This document shows positions 33,823-34,852 of a DNA stretch of 34,852 nt, piece after piece. The position numbers and the translations under genes were made by a program. Source of the stretch: GCA-003244245 sp039924425 (lineage in GTDB: Bacteria > Actinomycetota > Actinomycetes > Mycobacteriales > Pseudonocardiaceae). The notes beneath the pieces are model-generated. The model did no database searches. It had not been told where the DNA came from and worked only from the letters and a program-made list of their open reading frames with translations. The stretch lies in contig JBDTAX010000031.1 of NCBI GenBank assembly GCA_039924425.1, positions 1 to 34,852 on the forward strand, given 5' to 3'. How positions within the stretch are numbered: the stretch's first letter is position 1; the number at the start of each line of letters is the position of its first letter.

Positions 33823-34689
33823 ATGGGGGTGTCCCTCAACCACTTCCGGAGGTCTGAGGCTGCCCGAATATTGCCGCCTGCCCAGCTCATCGACGGGATG
33901 ACGGGTAATGTTGCCATTCTCGATGGGTTGCGCCGCCGGGTGGCTGGAGCTGGAGAGGACCGGAACCGGTGCAGCGCGCTGCAGGCCCGCTACGCGGAAT
34001 TGCTGAGTTGGTTGAGCGAAGAGGCGGGGGATCTGTCGGGCGCGATGTGGTGGAACGACCGGGCGTCGCAGTGGGCGCAGGCCGCTGGCTGGCCGGGTAT
34101 GGCTGTGTACGGCTTTGTCCGGCGGGCGATGATGGTCGGGAGATCTTCGAGTGAAGGGCTTCGGGTTGTTGATCAAGTAAGGCCCGTGCTTGAGATGTCC
34201 TATGCGCCACTGCGGATGAAAGGTTGGGCAGCCAACGAGATGGCTGTTGGGTATGCGCTGGCTGGCAACCGGGATGAGAGCCGCCGCGCCCTTGATACGG
34301 CGATCGGCTGGCTTGCTCAGCCGGTGCGTGACGATGACGCTGCGCTCCAGCGCACCGTAGCAATTGATGATCTTCTTGAGGTCTACCAGGCGACGTGTGA
34401 CATCTATCTCGGCTACGGGGCGCGGGTCATTCCAGTGTTGGAACCCCGTATGCAGTCACTGACGGGGTCGCTGCGTACGGCTACCATCACCCGGGCCAAG
34501 CTCGCGCGGGCCTATGCCAATGCCGGTCAGCCGGAGGAGGCGTGTCGGGTGGCGTGGGACACCCTCGACGCCATTGAGCGGATCGACTCACAATCCGCCC
34601 GCAATGAATTGCGCCGCGCTGTCCCAGTCCTGAATCGGTGGCATGGCCGCAGTGATGTCCAAGAGGTCGTGCACCGGCTGGGTGCTTAG
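33823..34689 (+). pseudogene. C-terminal fragment of an HTH-regulator-like protein fused to the IS end
   Basis: From 33859 the frame codes 276 residues resembling the helical, TPR-like C-terminal part of actinobacterial XRE-type regulators (LPPAQLIDGMTGNVAIL, ALQARYAELLSWLSEEAGDL, AMWWNDRASQWAQAAGW, NEMAVGYALAGNRDESRRAL). The N-terminal DNA-binding domain is missing; the break is exactly at the IS end. The frame stays open into the IS, where ATG 33823 follows AAAAGG (33809-33814) at eight bases. A 288-residue fusion could therefore be made if transcribed. Family assignment is from recalled patterns. It does not look like the lost part of the NLR, because it lacks the 40-residue repeats. Confidence 0.65.
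33842..33858 (-). repeat. Right terminal inverted repeat of the IS
   Basis: Exact inverse of 31503-31519. Its last base marks the junction to the gene fragment that starts at 33859. Confidence 0.9.
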
Positions 34690-34702
34690 CCTGCGGCTGC
34701 GC

Positions 34703-34708
34703 TAGGCT
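34703..34708 (+). promoter_or_regulatory. Candidate -10 of serA, leaderless start
   Basis: TAGGCT fits TANNNT and ends eight bases before GTG 34717. There is no Shine-Dalgarno sequence, so a leaderless transcript is plausible. No good -35 was seen, and the upstream side may have been altered by the IS rearrangement only beyond 33859. Confidence 0.35.
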
Positions 34709-34716
34709 GGTTGGTT

Positions 34717-34852
34717 GTGACCACACCGAGCCGACCTGTTGTCCTCATCGCTGAGAAGCTCGCGCCGTCGGTGCTCGACGTCTTTGGCGACGAGCTCGAT
34801 GTCCAGCACGTCGACGGCACCGACCGTGAGGCTCTGTTCGAGGCCCTGGCCG
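34717..34852 (+). CDS. serA: D-3-phosphoglycerate dehydrogenase, 5' part
   Basis: The first 45 codons of a gene that runs off the window. The segment RPVVLIAEKLAPSVLDVFGD followed by VDGTDREALFEALA matches the N-terminus of actinobacterial SerA (M. tuberculosis SerA1, Rv2996c), which oxidises 3-phosphoglycerate as the first step of serine synthesis. It is read in the same direction as ilvC; in M. tuberculosis serA1 also lies just past ilvC. The catalytic part is outside the window. Confidence 0.85.
   Translation, partial: MTTPSRPVVLIAEKLAPSVLDVFGDELDVQHVDGTDREALFEALA

Larger units (their letters stand above)
31503..33858. mobile_element. Insertion sequence with 17-bp perfect terminal repeats
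   Basis: A 2356-bp element bounded by CTCAGACCTCCGGAAGT at 31503-31519 and its exact inverse at 33842-33858, with weaker similarity continuing inward (TTGAGTG / GTTGAGGG). It carries one large transposase gene on the minus strand. The left flank is an interrupted TPR gene and the right flank an unrelated gene fragment. The bases beside the two ends (TTCGATA and GCTGCCC) show no target duplication. That fits a deletion next to the IS, or recombination between two copies, rather than a simple insertion. Confidence 0.88.

Noticed and set aside
1..34852. tRNA or rRNA genes
   Set aside because: No cloverleaf-like segment or rRNA-like sequence was noticed; a covariance-model scan would be needed to exclude a tRNA fully.

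Overview
The window is high-GC, gene-dense actinomycete DNA. Start codons are often GTG, many neighbouring genes overlap by four bases (GTGA or ATGA), and several gene orders match Mycobacterium tuberculosis: typA next to lpqW, an ACT-domain gene divergent from gatCA(B), and gatB - lppZ - cfp6 - ilvBNC - serA. The gene content fits the Pseudonocardiales best, but that placement is inference; no rRNA or tRNA gene was found to settle it.

Layout. (1) 94-6236: a co-directional run metK - adoK - ahcY - fhs - fchA. It makes S-adenosylmethionine, clears S-adenosylhomocysteine and adenosine, and feeds formate-derived one-carbon units into folate, so it is most of an activated-methyl cycle. (2) 6256-13491: accessory genes. 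These are a class I polyphosphate kinase 2, a DUF6879-type protein, an M20-type hydrolase with altered metal-ligand positions, a NACHT ATPase with membrane repeats broken by one stop and three frameshifts, and a SEC-C zinc-motif protein. (3) 13610-19708: typA, the LpqW-type lipoprotein, a second related lipoprotein, and an ACT-domain protein. (4) 19908-24960: gatC-gatA-gatB for the amidotransferase that makes Gln-tRNA and/or Asn-tRNA, then LppZ-like and Cfp6-like envelope genes on the opposite strand. (5) 25008-25677: a VapBC-type toxin-antitoxin pair. (6) 25771-29379: ilvBNC behind a complete transcription attenuator, with a promoter, a leaderless 17-residue peptide rich in Val, Leu and Ile, and a terminator. 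(7) 29390-34689: an island between ilvC and serA. It has its own promoter, a small putative effector protein, and an overlapping NB-ARC/TPR (NLR-like) ATPase gene. An insertion sequence follows (31503-33858, 17-bp perfect terminal repeats). It truncates the NLR on its left and leaves a headless HTH-regulator-like fragment on its right. (8) 34717-end: the start of serA.

The most interesting system is the pair at 29453-31539. The last 20 residues of the small protein and the first 40 residues of the NLR carry almost the same 16-residue motif (SHDNSTFNQVAGDQIN and SHDSSTFNQVAGDQVN). That arrangement is the hallmark of bacterial NLR/effector pairs thought to signal by amyloid templating (BASS-type motifs), probably in anti-phage or self/non-self cell death. 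Here the IS seems to have disabled the sensor half. The second STAND ATPase in the window (NACHT, 9296-11634) is also broken, so two immune-type ATPases look decayed in one region.
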